A stretch of 64,000 nt of DNA. Source: Apostichopus japonicus. Its lineage: Eukaryota; Echinodermata; Holothuroidea; Aspidochirotida; Stichopodidae. The notes beneath the pieces were generated by a model. It saw only the letters and a program-made list of their open reading frames with translations. It was not told the DNA's origin and did not search any database. Location of the stretch: contig NC_092577.1 in assembly GCF_037975245.1 (NCBI RefSeq), positions 26,411,398-26,475,397 on the forward strand, in the 5' to 3' direction. Both the position numbers and the translations under genes were made by a program. Below, piece by piece: positions 22,559 to 38,400 of the stretch; the first letter of the stretch is position 1, and each line of letters begins with the position of its first letter.

Positions 22559-25406
22559 CCGCACATTCGATTTATCGGCACCGCACATTCGATTTATCGG
22601 TACCGCAATATCCATTTATCGGTATCGCACATTCGATTCATCGGCACCGCACATTCGATTTATCGGTACCGCAATCGATTTATCGGTCCCGCAAAATCGA
22701 TTTATAGGTATCGCACATTCGATTAATCGGTCACGCACATTCGATTTATCGGCACCGAACTTTCCATTTATCGGTATCGCACGTTCCATTTATCGGTACC
22801 GCACATTCGATTTACCGGTATCGCATATTCGATTAATCGGTATCGCACGTTCGATTTATCGGTACCGCACATTCGATTTATCGGTACCGCACTTTCGATT
22901 TATCGGTATCGCACATTCGATTTATCGTTACTGCACATTCTATTTATCGGTATCGTAAATTCGATATATCGGTATCGCACATTCGATTTACCGATATCGC
23001 ACATTCGATTTATCGGCACCGCACATTCGATTTATCGGTATCGCAATATCGATTTATCGGTATCGCACATTCGATTTATCGGTACCGCACATTCGATTTA
23101 TCGGTATCGCAAATTCGATTAAACGGTAACGCAGTTTCGATTGATCGGTACCGCACATTCGATTTATCGGTATCGCAAATTCGGATAAATAGGTATCGCA
23201 CATTCGATTAAACGGTATCGCACATTCGATTTATCGGTACCGCACATTCGATTTATCGGTATCGCATATTCGATTAATCGGTATCGCACGTTCGATTTAT
23301 CGGTACCGCACATTCGATTTATCGGTAACGCATATTCGATTTATCGGTATCGCACATTCCATTATTGGTATCGCACATTCGATTAATCGGTATCGCGAAT
23401 TCGATTTATCGGTATTGCACATTCCATTATTGGTATCGCACATTCGATTTATCGGTACCGCACATTCCATTTATCGGTATCGTACATTCGATTTACCGAT
23501 ATCGCACATTCGATTTATCGGTAACGCACTTTCGATTTATCGGAACCGCACATTCGATTTATCGGCACCGCACATTCGATTTATCGGTACCGCAATATCG
23601 ATTTATCGGTATCGCACATACGATTTATCGGTACCGCACAATCGATCTATCGGTACTGCACATTCGATTTATCGGTATCGCACATTCTATTTATCGGTAT
23701 CGCAAAATCGATTAATCGGTCTCGCACATTCGATTTATCGGTACCGCACATACGATTTATCGGTACCGCACATTTGATTTATCGTTATCGCACATTCGAT
23801 TTATCGGTACCGCAATATCGATTTATCGATACCGCACAATCGATTAATCGGTATCGCACATTCCATTTATCGGTACCGCACATTTGATTTATCGTTATCC
23901 CACATTCGATTTATCGGCACCGCACATTCGATTTATCGGTACCGCATTATCGATTTATCGGTACAGCACAATCTATTAATCGGTACCGCCTTTCGATTTA
24001 TCGGTACCGCAATATCGATTTATCGGTATCGCACATTATATTTATCGGGACCGCACAATCGATTTGTCGGTACCGCACATTCGATTAATCGGAATTATTC
24101 GATTAAACGGTACCGCACTTTCGATTAAACGGTATCGCACATTCGATTTATCGGTAACGCACTTTCGATTTATCGGTACCGCACATTCGATTTTTCGGTA
24201 TCCCAAATTCGATCAATCGTTATCGCACATTCGATTAAACGGTATCGCACATTCGATTTATCGGTAACGCACTTTTCATTTATCGGAACCGCACATTCGA
24301 TTTATCGGCACCGTACATTCGATTTATCAGTACCGCACATTCGGTTTATCGGTACCGCAATATCGATTTATCGGTACCGCACAATCGATTAATAGGTACC
24401 GCACATTCCATTTATCGGTACCATACATTCGATTTATCGTTATCGCACATTCGATTTATCGGTACCGCAATATCGATTTATCGGTACCGCACATTCGATT
24501 AATCGGTATCGCACATTCGATTTATCGGTATCGCACATTCCATTATTGGTATCGCCCATTCGATTTATCGGTATCTCGAATTCGATTTATCGGTACCGCA
24601 TATTCGATTATTCGGTATCGCACATTCGATTAAACGGTATCGCACATTCGATCTATCGGTATCGCACATTTGATTTATCGGTACCGCACCTTCGATTTAT
24701 CGGTACCGCACAATCGATTAATCGTTCTCGCACATTCGATTGATCGGTACCGCACATTCGATTTATCGGTACCGCACAATCGATTTATCGGTACCGCACA
24801 ATCGATTTATCGGTGTCGCAAATTCGATTTATCGTTTTCGCACGTTCGATTTATCGGTACCGCACATTCGATTTATCGGTATCGCACCTTCGATATTCGG
24901 TCCCGAACAATCGATTTATAGGTATCGCAATATCGATTAATCGGTCTCGCACATTCGATTGATCGGTACCGCACTTTCGATTATTGCTACCACATATTCG
25001 ATTTTTCGTTTTCGAACGTTCGATTTATCGGTACCGCACATTCGATTTATCGGTCCCACACAATCGATTAATCAGTACCGCACATTCGACTAATCGATAT
25101 CGTAAATTCAATTGATCGGTATCGCGCATTCGATTTATCGGTATCGCACGTTCGATTTATCGGTCCCGCAAAATCGATTTATAGGTATCGCAATATCGAT
25201 TAATCGGTCTCGCAAATTCGAATTATCGGCACCGCACATTCGATTTATCGGTACCGCACATTTGATTTATCGTTATCACACATTCGATTTATCGGCACCG
25301 CACATTCGATTTATCGGTACCGCAATATCGATTTATCGGTACAGCACAATCTATTAATCGGTACCGCCTTTCGATTTATCGGTACCGTAATATCGATTTA
25401 TCGGTA
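22559..25406. repeat. Satellite block X, copy 1 of the 7036-bp tandem unit
   Basis: This matches 29595-32442 at a constant offset of 7036 bp, near-identically by eye. It contains some of the most diverged monomers of the array: TTATTGCTACCACATATTCG near 24982, CGATTTTTCG near 25001, CGATATTCGGTCCCGAAC near 24892, and a 20-bp unit (CCGCAATCGATTTATCGG) near 22670. The presence of these oddities in both copies at the same places excludes a chance register. Confidence 0.92.
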
Positions 25407-28400
25407 TCGCACATTATATTTATCGGGACCGCACATTATATTTATCGGGACCGCACATTCGATTTATCGGTACCGCACATTCGATTTATCGGTACCGCAC
25501 ATTCGATTTATCGGTATAGCACAATCGATTAATCGGTATTATTCGATGAAACGGTACCGCACTTTCGATTAAACGGTATCGCACATTCGATTTATCGGTA
25601 ACGCACTTTCGATTTATCGGTACCGCACATTCGATTTATCGGTATCGCAAATTCGATTAATAGGTATCGCACATTCGATTAAACGGTATCGCACATTCGA
25701 TTTATCGGTAACGCACTTTTCATTTATCGGAACCGCACATTCGATTTATCGGCACCGCAATATCGATTTATCAGTACCGCACACTCGATTTATCGGTACC
25801 GCAATATCGATTTATCGGTACCGCACAATCGATTAATAGGTACCGCACATTCCATTTATCGGTACCATACATTCGATTTATCGTTATCGCACTTTCGATT
25901 TATCGGTACCGCACATTCTCTTTATCGGTACCGCAATATCGATTTATCGGTATCGCACATTCGATTAAACGGTAACGCACTTTCGATTTATCGGTATCGC
26001 AACTTCGATAAATCGGTATCGCACATTCGATTAAACGGTATCGCACATTCGATTTATCGGTATCGCAAATTCGATTAATCGGTATCGCACATTCGATTTA
26101 TCGGTAACGCAGTTTCGATTAATAGGTATCGCACATTCGATTTATCGGTATCGCAAATTCGATTAATAGGTATCGCACATTCGATTAAACGGTATCGCAC
26201 ATTCGATTTATCGGTAACGCACTTTCGATTTATCGGTACCGCACATTCGATTGATCAGTACCGCACATTCGATTTATCGGTACCGCACATTCGATTTATC
26301 GGTACCGCACAATCGATTTATCGGTATCGCACATTCCATTTATCGGTACCGCACATTTGATTCATCGTTATCGCACTTTCGATTTATCGGTAACGCACTT
26401 TCGATTTATCGGTACCGCAAGTTCGATTCATCGGTATCGCAAATTCGATTAATCGGTATCGCACATTCGATTAAACGGTATCGCACCTTCGATTTATCGG
26501 TAACGCACTTTCAATTTATCGGAACCGCACATTCGATTTATCGGCACCGCACATTCGATTTATCGGTACCGCAATATCGATTTATCGGTATCGCACATAC
26601 GATTTATCGGTACCGCACATTCGATTTATCGGTATCGCATATTCGAATTATCGGTACAGCACAATCGATTAATCGGTACCGCCTTTCGATTTATCGGTAC
26701 CGCAATATCGATTTATCGGTATCGCACATTCGATTGACCGGTATCGCACATTCGATTTATCGGTATCGCAAATTCTATTAATCGGTATGGCACATTCGAT
26801 TAAACGGTATCTCACATTCGATTTATCGGTATCGCAAATTCGATTTATCGGTATCGCACATTCGATTGACCGGTATCGCACATTCGATTTATCGGTACCG
26901 CAATATCGATTTATCGGTACCGCACAATCTATTAATCGGTACCGCCTTTCGATTTACCGATATCGCACATTCGATCTATCGGTAACGCACTTTCGATTTA
27001 TCGGTACCGCACATTCGATTTATCGGCACCGCACATTTGATTTATCGGTACCGCAATATCGATTTATTGGTATCGCACATTCGATTTACCGATATCGCAC
27101 ATTCGATCTATCGGTAACGCACTTTCGATTTATCGGTACCGCACATTCGATTTATCGGCACCGCACATTTGATTTATCGGTACCGCAATATCGATTTATT
27201 GGTATCGCACATTCGATTGACCGGTATCGCACATTCGATTTATCGGCATCGCACATTCGATTTATCGGTACCGCACATTCGATTTATCGGTATCGCAAAT
27301 TCGATTAATCGGTATCGCACATTCGATTGATCGGTATCGCAAATTCGATTAAACGGTACCGCACTTTCGATTAAACGGTATCGCACATTCGATTTATCGG
27401 TACCGCACTTTCGATTTATCGGTACCGCACATTCGATTTATCGGTATCGCAAATTCGATTAATCGGTATCGCACATTCGATTAAACGGTATCGCGCCTTT
27501 GATTTATCGGTAACGCACTTCCGATTTATCGGAACCGCACATTCGATTTATCGGCACCGCACATTCGATTTATCGGTACCGCAATATCGATTTATCGGTA
27601 CCGCAATATCGATTTATCGGTACAGCACAATCTATTAATCGGTACCGCCTTTCGATTTATCGGTACCGTAATATCGATTTATCGGTATCGCACATTATAT
27701 TTATCGGGACCGCACATTATATTTATCGGGACCGCACATTCGATTTATCGGTACCGCACATTCGATTTATCGGTACCGCACATTCGATTTATCGGTATCG
27801 CACAATCGATTTATCGGTACCGCACATTCGATTGATCGGTATCGCAAAATCGATTAATCGGTATTGTTCGATGAAACGGTACCGCACTTTCGATTAAACG
27901 GTATCGCACATTCGATTTATCGGTAACGCACTTTCGATTTATCGGTACCGCACATTCGATTTATCGGTATCGCAAATTCGATTAATAGGTATCGCACATT
28001 CGATTAAACGGTATCGCACATTCGATTTATCGGTAACGCACTTTTCATTTATCGGAACCGCACATTCGATTTATCGGCACCGCAATATCGATTTATCAGT
28101 ACCGCACATTCGATTTATCGGTACCGCAATATCGATTTATCGGTACCGCACAATCGATTAATAGGTACCGCACATTCCATTTATCGGTACCATACATTCG
28201 ATTTATCGTTATCGCACTTTCGATTTATCGGTATCGCACAATCGATTTATCGGTACCGCACATTCTCTTTATCGGTACCGCAATATCGATTTATCGGTAT
28301 CGCACATTCGATTAAACGGTACCGCACTTTCGATTTATCGGTAACGCAACTTCGATAAATCGGTATCGCACATTCGATTAAACGGTATCGCACATTCGAT

Positions 28401-29594
28401 TTATCGGTAACGCACTTTCGATTTATCGGTACCGCAAGTTCGATTTATCGGTATCGCAAATTCGATTAATCGGTATCGCACATTCGATTAAACGGTATCG
28501 CACCTTCGATTTATCGGTAACGCACTTTCAATTTATCGGAACCGCACATTCGATTTATCGGTATCGCATATTCGAATTATCGGTACAGCACAATCGATTA
28601 ATCGGTACCGCCTTTCGATTTATCGGTACCGCAATATCGATTTATCGGTATCGCACATTCGATTGACCGGTATCGCACATTTGATTTATCGGTATCGCAA
28701 ATTCTATTAATCGGTATGGCACATTCGATTAAACGGTATCTCACATTCGATTTATCGGTATCGCAAATTCGATTAATCGGTACCGCACTTTCGATTTATC
28801 GGTATCGCAAATTCGATTTATCGGTATCGCACATTCGATTGACCGGTATCGCACATTCGATTTATCGGTACCGCAATATCGATTTATCGGTACCGCACAA
28901 TCTATTAATCGGTACCGCCTTTCGATTTACCGATATCGCACATTCGGTCTATCGGTAACGCACTTTCGATTTATCGGTACCGCACATTCGATTTATCGGC
29001 ACCGCACATTCGATTTATCGGTACCGCAATATCGATTTATTGGTATCGCACATTCGATTGACCGGTATCGCACATTCGATTTATCGGCATCGCACATTCG
29101 ATTTATCGGTACCGCACATTCGATTTATCGGTATCGCACCTTCGATTAATCGGTATCGCACATTCGATTGATCGGTATCGCAAATTCGATTAAACGGTAC
29201 CGCACTTTCGATTAAACGGTATCGCACATTCGATTTATCGGTACCGCACTTTCGATTTATCGGTACCGCACATTCGATTTATCGGTATCGCAAATTCGAT
29301 TTATCGGTATCGCACATTCGATTAAACGGTATCGCGCCTTCGATTTATCGGTAACGCACTTCCGATTTATCGGAACCGCACATTCGATTTATCGGCACCG
29401 CACATTCGATTTATCGGTACCGCAATATCGATTTATCGGTATCGCACATACGATTTATCGGTACCGCAAATTCGATTTATCGGTATCGCATATTCGAATT
29501 ATCGGTACAGCACAATCGATTAATCGGTACCGCCTTTCGATTTATCGGTACCGCACATTCGATTAATCGGTATCGCACGTTCTTTTTATCGGTA
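25407..29594. repeat. Satellite block Y, related to 1-4163 and 32443-36605
   Basis: The block starts with the same pair of TATATTTATCGGGACC monomers as the window start and as 32449. Against 1-4163 the offset begins at 25406, drops to 25362 after a two-monomer loss (near 25530), and is 25451 by 28716. The net change in between reflects rearranged monomers around 26600-27240, including a near-repeat of about 130 bp (26950-27080 and 27080-27210). At 29591-29614 the sequence passes from Y to X inside 24 bp common to both, as expected for a crossover between homologous monomers. Confidence 0.88.
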
Positions 29595-32442
29595 CCGCAC
29601 ATTCGATTTATCGGCACCGCACATTCGATTTATCGGTACCGCAATATCCATTTATCGGTATCGCACATTCGATTCATCGGCACCGCACATTCGATTTATC
29701 GGTACCGCAATCGATTTATCGGTCCCGCAAAATCGATTTATAGGTATCGCACATTCGATTAATCGGTCACGCACATTCGATTTATCGGCACCGAACTTTC
29801 CATTTATCGGTATCGCACGTTCCATTTATCGGTACCGCACATTCGATTTACCGGTATCGCATATTCGATTAATCGGTATCGCACGTTCGATTTATCGGTA
29901 CCGCACATTCGATTTATCGGTACCGCACTTTCGATTTATCGGTATCGCACATTCGATTTATCGTTACTGCACATTCTATTTATCTGTATCGTAAATTCGA
30001 TATATCGGTATCGCACATTCGATTTACCGATATCGCACATTCGATTTATCGGCACCGCACATTCGATTTATCGGTATCGCAATATCGATTTATCGGTATC
30101 GCACATTCGATTTATCGGTACCGCACATTCGATTTATCGGTATCGCAAATTCGATTAAACGGTAACGCAGTTTCGATTGATCGGTACCGCACATTCGATT
30201 TATCGGTATCGCAAATTCGGATAAATAGGTATCGCACATTCGATTAAACGGTATCGCACATTCGATTTATCGGTACCGCACATTCGATTTATCGGTATCG
30301 CATATTCGATTAATCGGTATCGCACGTTCGATTTATCGGTACCGCACATTCGATTTATCGGTAACGCATATTCGATTTATCGGTATCGCACATTCCATTA
30401 TTGGTATCGCACATTCGATTAATCGGTATCGCGAATTCGATTTATCGGTATTGCACATTCCATTATTGGTATCGCACATTCGATTTATCGGTACCGCACA
30501 TTCCATTTATCGGTATCGTACATTCGATTTACCGATATCGCACATTCGATTTATCGGTAACGCACTTTCGATTTATCGGAACCGCACATTCGATTTATCG
30601 GCACCGCACATTCGATTTATCGGTACCGCAATATCGATTTATCGGTATCGCACATACGATTTATCGGTACCGCACAATCGATCTATCGGTACTGCACATT
30701 CGATTTATCGGTATCGCACATTCTATTTATCGGTATCGCAAAATCGATTAATCGGTCTCGCACATTCGATTTATCGGTACCGCACATACGATTTATCGGT
30801 ACCGCACATTTGATTTATCGTTATCGCACATTCGATTTATCGGTACCGCAATATCGATTTATCGATACCGCACAATCGATTAATCGGTATCGCACATTCC
30901 ATTTATCGGTACCGCACATTTGATTTATCGTTATCCCACATTCGATTTATCGGCACCGCACATTCGATTTATCGGTACCGCATTATCGATTTATCGGTAC
31001 AGCACAATCTATTAATCGGTACCGCCTTTCGATTTATCGGTACCGCAATATCGATTTATCGGTATCGCACATTATATTTATCGGGACCGCACAATCGATT
31101 TGTCGGTACCGCACATTCGATTAATCGGAATTATTCGATTAAACGGTACCGCACTTTCGATTAAACGGTATCGCACATTCGATTTATCGGTAACGCACTT
31201 TCGATTTATCGGTACCGCACATTCGATTTTTCGGTATCCCAAATTCGATCAATCGTTATCGCACATTCGATTAAACGGTATCGCACATTCGATTTATCGG
31301 TAACGCACTTTTCATTTATCGGAACCGCACATTCGATTTATCGGCACCGTACATTCGATTTATCAGTACCGCACATTCGGTTTATCGGTACCGCAATATC
31401 GATTTATCGGTACCGCACAATCGATTAATAGGTACCGCACATTCCATTTATCGGTACCATACATTCGATTTATCGTTATCGCACATTCGATTTATCGGTA
31501 CCGCAATATCGATTTATCGGTACCGCACATTCGATTAATCGGTATCGCACATTCGATTTATCGGTATCGCACATTCCATTATTGGTATCGCCCATTCGAT
31601 TTATCGGTATCTCGAATTCGATTTATCGGTACCGCATATTCGATTATTCGGTATCGCACATTCGATTAAACGGTATCGCACATTCGATCTATCGGTATCG
31701 CACATTTGATTTATCGGTACCGCACCTTCGATTTATCGGTACCGCACAATCGATTAATCGTTCTCGCACATTCGATTGATCGGTACCGCACATTCGATTT
31801 ATCGGTACCGCACAATCGATTTATCGGTACCGCACAATCGATTTATCGGTGTCGCAAATTCGATTTATCGTTTTCGCACGTTCGATTTATCGGTACCGCA
31901 CATTCGATTTATCGGTATCGCACCTTCGATATTCGGTCCCGAACAATCGATTTATAGGTATCGCAATATCGATTAATCGGTCTCGCACATTCGATTGATC
32001 GGTACCGCACTTTCGATTATTGCTACCACATATTCGATTTTTCGTTTTCGAACGTTCGATTTATCGGTACCGCACATTCGATTTATCGGTCCCACACAAT
32101 CGATTAATCAGTACCGCACATTCGACTAATCGATATCGTAAATTCAATTGATCGGTATCGCGCATTCGATTTATCGGTATCGCACGTTCGATTTATCGGT
32201 CCCGCAAAATCGATTTATAGGTATCGCAATATCGATTAATCGGTCTCGCAAATTCGAATTATCGGCACCGCACATTCGATTTATCGGTACCGCACATTTG
32301 ATTTATCGTTATCACACATTCGATTTATCGGCACCGCACATTCGATTTATCGGTACCGCAATATCGATTTATCGGTACAGCACAATCTATTAATCGGTAC
32401 CGCCTTTCGATTTATCGGTACCGTAATATCGATTTATCGGTA
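29595..32442. repeat. Satellite block X, copy 2 of the 7036-bp tandem unit
   Basis: This is the direct copy of 22559-25406. I noticed one clear difference: TATTTATCTGTATCG near 29977 here, against TATTTATCGGTATCG near 22941. It leads straight into another Y-type block at 32443, so the order is X-Y-X-Y. Confidence 0.92.
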
Positions 32443-35400
32443 TCGCACATTATATTTATCGGGACCGCACATTATATTTATCGGGACCGCACATTCGATT
32501 TATCGGTACCGCACATTCGATTTATCGGTACCGCACATTCGATTTATCGGTATAGCACAATCGATTTATCGGTACCGCACATTCGATTTATCGGTATCGC
32601 AAAATCGATTAATCGGTATTATTCGATGAAACGGTACCGCACTTTCGATTAAACGGTATCGCACATTCGATTTATCGGTAACGCACTTTCGATTTATCGG
32701 TACCGCACATTCGATTTATCGGTATCGCAAATTCGATTAATAGGTATCGCACATTCGATTAAACGGTATCGCACATTCGATTTATCGGTAACGCACTTTT
32801 CATTTATCGGAACCGCACATTCGATTTATCGGCACCGCAATATCGATTTATCAGTACCGCACACTCGATTTATCGGTACCGCAATATCGATTTATCGGTA
32901 CCGCACAATCGATTAATAGGTACCGCACATTCCATTTATCGGTACCATACATTCGATTTATCGTTATCGCACTTTCGATTTATCGGTACCGCACATTCTC
33001 TTTATCGGTACCGCAATATCGATTTATCGGTATCGCACATTCGATTAAACGGTAACGCACTTTCGATTTATCGGTATCGCAACTTCGATAAATCGGTATC
33101 GCACATTCGATTAAACGGTATCGCACATTCGATTTATCGGTATCGCAAATTCGATTAATCGGTATCGCACATTCGATTTATCGGTAACGCAGTTTCGATT
33201 AATAGGTATCGCACATTCGATTTATCGGTATCGCAAATTCGATTAATAGGTATCGCACATTCGATTAAACGGTATCGCACATTCGATTTATCGGTAACGC
33301 ACTTTCGATTTATCGGTACCGCACATTCGATTGATCAGTACCGCACATTCGATTTATCGGTACCGCACATTCGATTTATCGGTACCGCACAATCGATTTA
33401 TCGGTATCGCACATTCCATTTATCGGTACCGCACATTTGATTTATCGTTATCGCACTTTCGATTTATCGGTAACGCACTTTCGATTTATCGGTACCGCAA
33501 GTTCGATTCATCGGTATCGCAAATTCGATTAATCGGTATCGCACATTCGATTAAACGGTATCGCACCTTCGATTTATCGGTAACGCACTTTCAATTTATC
33601 GGAACCGCACATTCGATTTATCGGCACCGCACATTCGATTTATCGGTACCGCAATATCGATTTATCGGTACAGCACAATCTATTAATCGGTACCGCCTTT
33701 CGATTTATCGGTATCGCATATTCGAATTATCGGTACAGCACAATCGATTAATCGGTACCGCCTTTCGATTTATCGGTACCGCAATATCGATTTATCGGTA
33801 TCGCACATTCGATTGACCGGTATCGCACATTCGATTTATCGGTATCGCAAATTCTATTAATCGGTATGGCACATTCGATTAAACGGTATCTCACATTCGA
33901 TTTATCGGTATCGCAAATTCGATTAATCGGTACCGCACTTTCGATTTATCGGTATCGCAAATTCGATTTATCGGTATCGCACATTCGATTGACCGGTATC
34001 GCACATTCGATTTATCGGTACCGCAATATCGATTTATCGGTACCGCACAATCTATTAATCGGTACCGCCTTTCGATTTACCGATATCGCACATTCGATCT
34101 ATCGGTAACGCACTTTCGATTTATCGGTACCGCACATTCGATTTATCGGCACCGCACATTTGATTTATCGGTACCGCAATATCGATTTATTGGTATCGCA
34201 CATTCGATTGACCGGTATCGCACATTCGATTTATCGGCATCGCACATTCGATTTATCGGTACCGCACATTCGATTTATCGGTATCGCAAATTCGATTAAT
34301 CGGTATCGCACATTCGATTGATCGGTATCGCAAATTCGATTAAACGGTACCGCACTTTCGATTAAACGGTATCGCACATTCGATTTATCGGTACCGCACT
34401 TTCGATTTATCGGTACCGCACATTCGATTTATCGGTATCGCAAATTCGATTAATCGGTATCGCACATTCGATTAAACGGTATCGCGCCTTTGATTTATCG
34501 GTAACGCACTTCCGATTTATCGGAACCGCACATTCGATTTATCGGCACCGCACATTCGATTTATCGGTACCGCAATATCGATTTATCGGTACCGCAATAT
34601 CGATTTATCGGTACAGCACAATCTATTAATCGGTACCGCCTTTCGATTTATCGGTACCGTAATATCGATTTATCGGTATCGCACATTATATTTATCGGGA
34701 CCGCACATTATATTTATCGGGACCGCACATTCGATTTATCGGTACCGCACATTCGATTTATCGGTACCGCACATTCGATTTATCGGTATCGCACAATCGA
34801 TTTATCGGTACCGCACATTCGATTGATCGGTATCGCAAAATCGATTAATCGGTATTGTTCGATGAAACGGTACCGCACTTTCGATTAAACGGTATCGCAC
34901 ATTCGATTTATCGGTAACGCACTTTCGATTTATCGGTACCGCACATTCGATTTATCGGTATCGCAAATTCGATTAATAGGTATCGCACATTCGATTAAAC
35001 GGTATCGCACATTCGATTTATCGGTAACGCACTTTTCATTTATCGGAACCGCACATTCGATTTATCGGCACCGCAATATCGATTTATCAGTACCGCACAT
35101 TCGATTTATCGGTACCGCAATATCGATTTATCGGTACCGCACAATCGATTAATAGGTACCGCACATTCCATTTATCGGTACCATACATTCGATTTATCGT
35201 TATCGCACTTTCGATTTATCGGTATCGCACAATCGATTTATCGGTACCGCACATTCTCTTTATCGGTACCGCAATATCGATTTATCGGTATCGCACATTC
35301 GATTAAACGGTACCGCACTTTCGATTTATCGGTAACGCAACTTCGATAAATCGGTATCGCACATTCGATTAAACGGTATCGCACATTCGATTTATCGGTA

Positions 35401-38400
35401 ACGCACTTTCGATTTATCGGTATCGCACAATCGATTTATCGGTATCGCAAATTCGATTAATCGGTATCGCACATTCGATTAAACGGTATCGCACCTTCGA
35501 TTTATCGGTAACGCACTTTCAATTTATCGGAACCGCACATTCGATTTATCGGTATCGCATATTCGAATTATCGGTACAGCACAATCGATTAATCGGTACC
35601 GCCTTTCGATTTATCGGTACCGCAATATCGATTTATCGGTATCGCACATTCGATTGACCGGTATCGCACATTTGATTTATCGGTATCGCAAATTCTATTA
35701 ATCGGTATGGCACATTCGATTAAACGGTATCTCACATTCGATTTATCGGTATCGCAAATTCGATTAATCGGTACCGCACTTTCGATTTATCGGTATCGCA
35801 AATTCGATTTATCGGTATCGCACATTCGATTGACCGGTATCGCACATTCGATTTATCGGTACCGCAATATCGATTTATCGGTACCGCACAATCTATTAAT
35901 CGGTACCGCCTTTCGATTTACCGATATCGCACATTCGGTCTATCGGTAACGCACTTTCGATTTATCGGTACCGCACATTCGATTTATCGGCACCGCACAT
36001 TCGATTTATCGGTACCGCAATATCGATTTATTGGTATCGCACATTCGATTGACCGGTATCGCACATTCGATTTATCGGCATCGCACATTCGATTTATCGG
36101 TACCGCACATTCGATTTATCGGTATCGCACCTTCGATTAATCGGTATCGCACATTCGATTGATCGGTATCGCAAATTCGATTAAACGGTACCGCACTTTC
36201 GATTAAACGGTATCGCACATTCGATTTATCGGTACCGCACTTTCGATTTATCGGTACCGCACATTCGATTTATCGGTATCGCAAATTCGATTTATCGGTA
36301 TCGCACATTCGATTAAACGGTATCGCGCCTTCGATTTATCGGTAACGCACTTCCGATTTATCGGAACCGCACATTCGATTTATCGGCACCGCACATTCGA
36401 TTTATCGGTACCGCAATATCGATTTATCGGTATCGCACATACGATTTATCGGTACCGCAAATTCGATTTATCGGTATCGCATATTCGAATTATCGGTACA
36501 GCACAATCGATTAATCGGTACCGCCTTTCGATTTATCGGTACCGCACATTCGATTAATCGGTATCGCACGTTCTTTTTATCGGTACCGCACATTCGATTT
36601 ATCGGTAACGCATATTCGATTTATCGGTATCGCACATTCCATTATTGGTATCGCACATTCGATTGATCGGTATCGCGAATTCGATTTATCGGTACCGCAC
36701 ATTCTATTTATCGGTACCGCAATATCGATTTTTGGTATCGCTCATTCGATTGACCGGTATCGCACAATCGATTTATCGGCATCGCACATTCTATTTATCG
36801 GTACCGCACATTCGATTTATCGGTATCGCAATTTCGATTAATCGGTATCGCACATTCGATTAAACGGTACCGCACTTTCGATTAAACGGTATCGCACAAT
36901 CGATTTATCGGTAACGCACTTTCGATTTATCGGTACCGCACATTCGATTTATCGGTATCCCAAATTCGATTAATCGGTATCGCACATTCGATTAAACGGT
37001 ATCGCACATTCGATTTATCGGTAACGCACTTTCGATTTATCGGCACCGCACATTCGATTTATCGGCACCGCACATTCGATTTATCGGTACCGCACATTCG
37101 ATTTATCGGTATCGCACAATCGATTTATCGGTACCGCACAATCGATTAATCGGTATCGCACGTTCGATTTCACGGTATCGCACATGCCATTATTGGTATC
37201 GCTAATTCGATTTATCGGTACCGCACATTCTCTTTATCGGTACCGCAATATCGATTTATCGGTATCGCACATTCGATTAAACGGTACCGCACTTTCGATT
37301 TATCGGTATCGCAACTTCGATAAATCGGTATCGTACATTCGATTAAACGGTATCGCACATTCGATTTATCGGTAACGCACTTTCGATTTATCGGTACCGC
37401 AAGTTCGATTTATCGGTATCGCAAATTCGATTAATCGGTATCGCACATTCGATTAAACGGTATCGCACCTTCGATTTATCGGTAACGCACTTTCAATTTA
37501 TCGGAACCGCACATTCTATTTATCGGCACCGCACATTCGATTTATCGGTACCGCAATATCGATTTATCGGTATCGCACATACGATTTATCGGTACCGCAC
37601 ATTCGATTTATCGGTATCGCATATTCGAATTATCGGTATGGCACATTCGATTAAACGGTATCTCACATTCGATTTATCGGTATCGCAAATTCGATTAATC
37701 GGTACCGCACTTTCGATTTATCGGTATCGCAAATTCGATTTATCGGTATCGCACATTCGATTGACCGGTAACGCACATTCGATTTATCGGTACCGCAATA
37801 TCGATTTATCGGTACCGCACAATCTATTAATCGGTACCGCCTTTCGATTTATCGGTACCGCATCTTCGATTTATCGGTATCGCACATTATATTTATCGGG
37901 ACCGCACATTCGATTTATCGGTACCGCACATTCGATTTATCGGTACCGCACATTCGATTTATCGGTATCGCACAATCGATTTATCGGTACCGCACATTCG
38001 ATTGATCGGTATCGCAAATTCGATTAATCGTTATCGCAAATTCAATTAAACGGTACCGCACTTTCGATTAAACGGTATCGCACATTCGATTTATCGGTAT
38101 CGCAAATTCGATTAATCGGTATCGCACATTCGATTAAACGGTATCGCGCCTTCGATTTATCGGTAACGCACTTCCGATTTATCGGAACCGCACATTCGAT
38201 TTATCGGCACCGCACATTCGATTTATCGGTACCGCACATTCGATTTATCGGTATCGCACATACGGTTTATCGGTACCGCAAATTCGATTTATCGGTATCG
38301 CATATTCGAATTATCGGTACAGCACAATCGATTAATCGGTACCGCCTTTCGATTTATCGGTACCGCACATTCGATTAATCGGTATCGCACGTTCTTTTTA

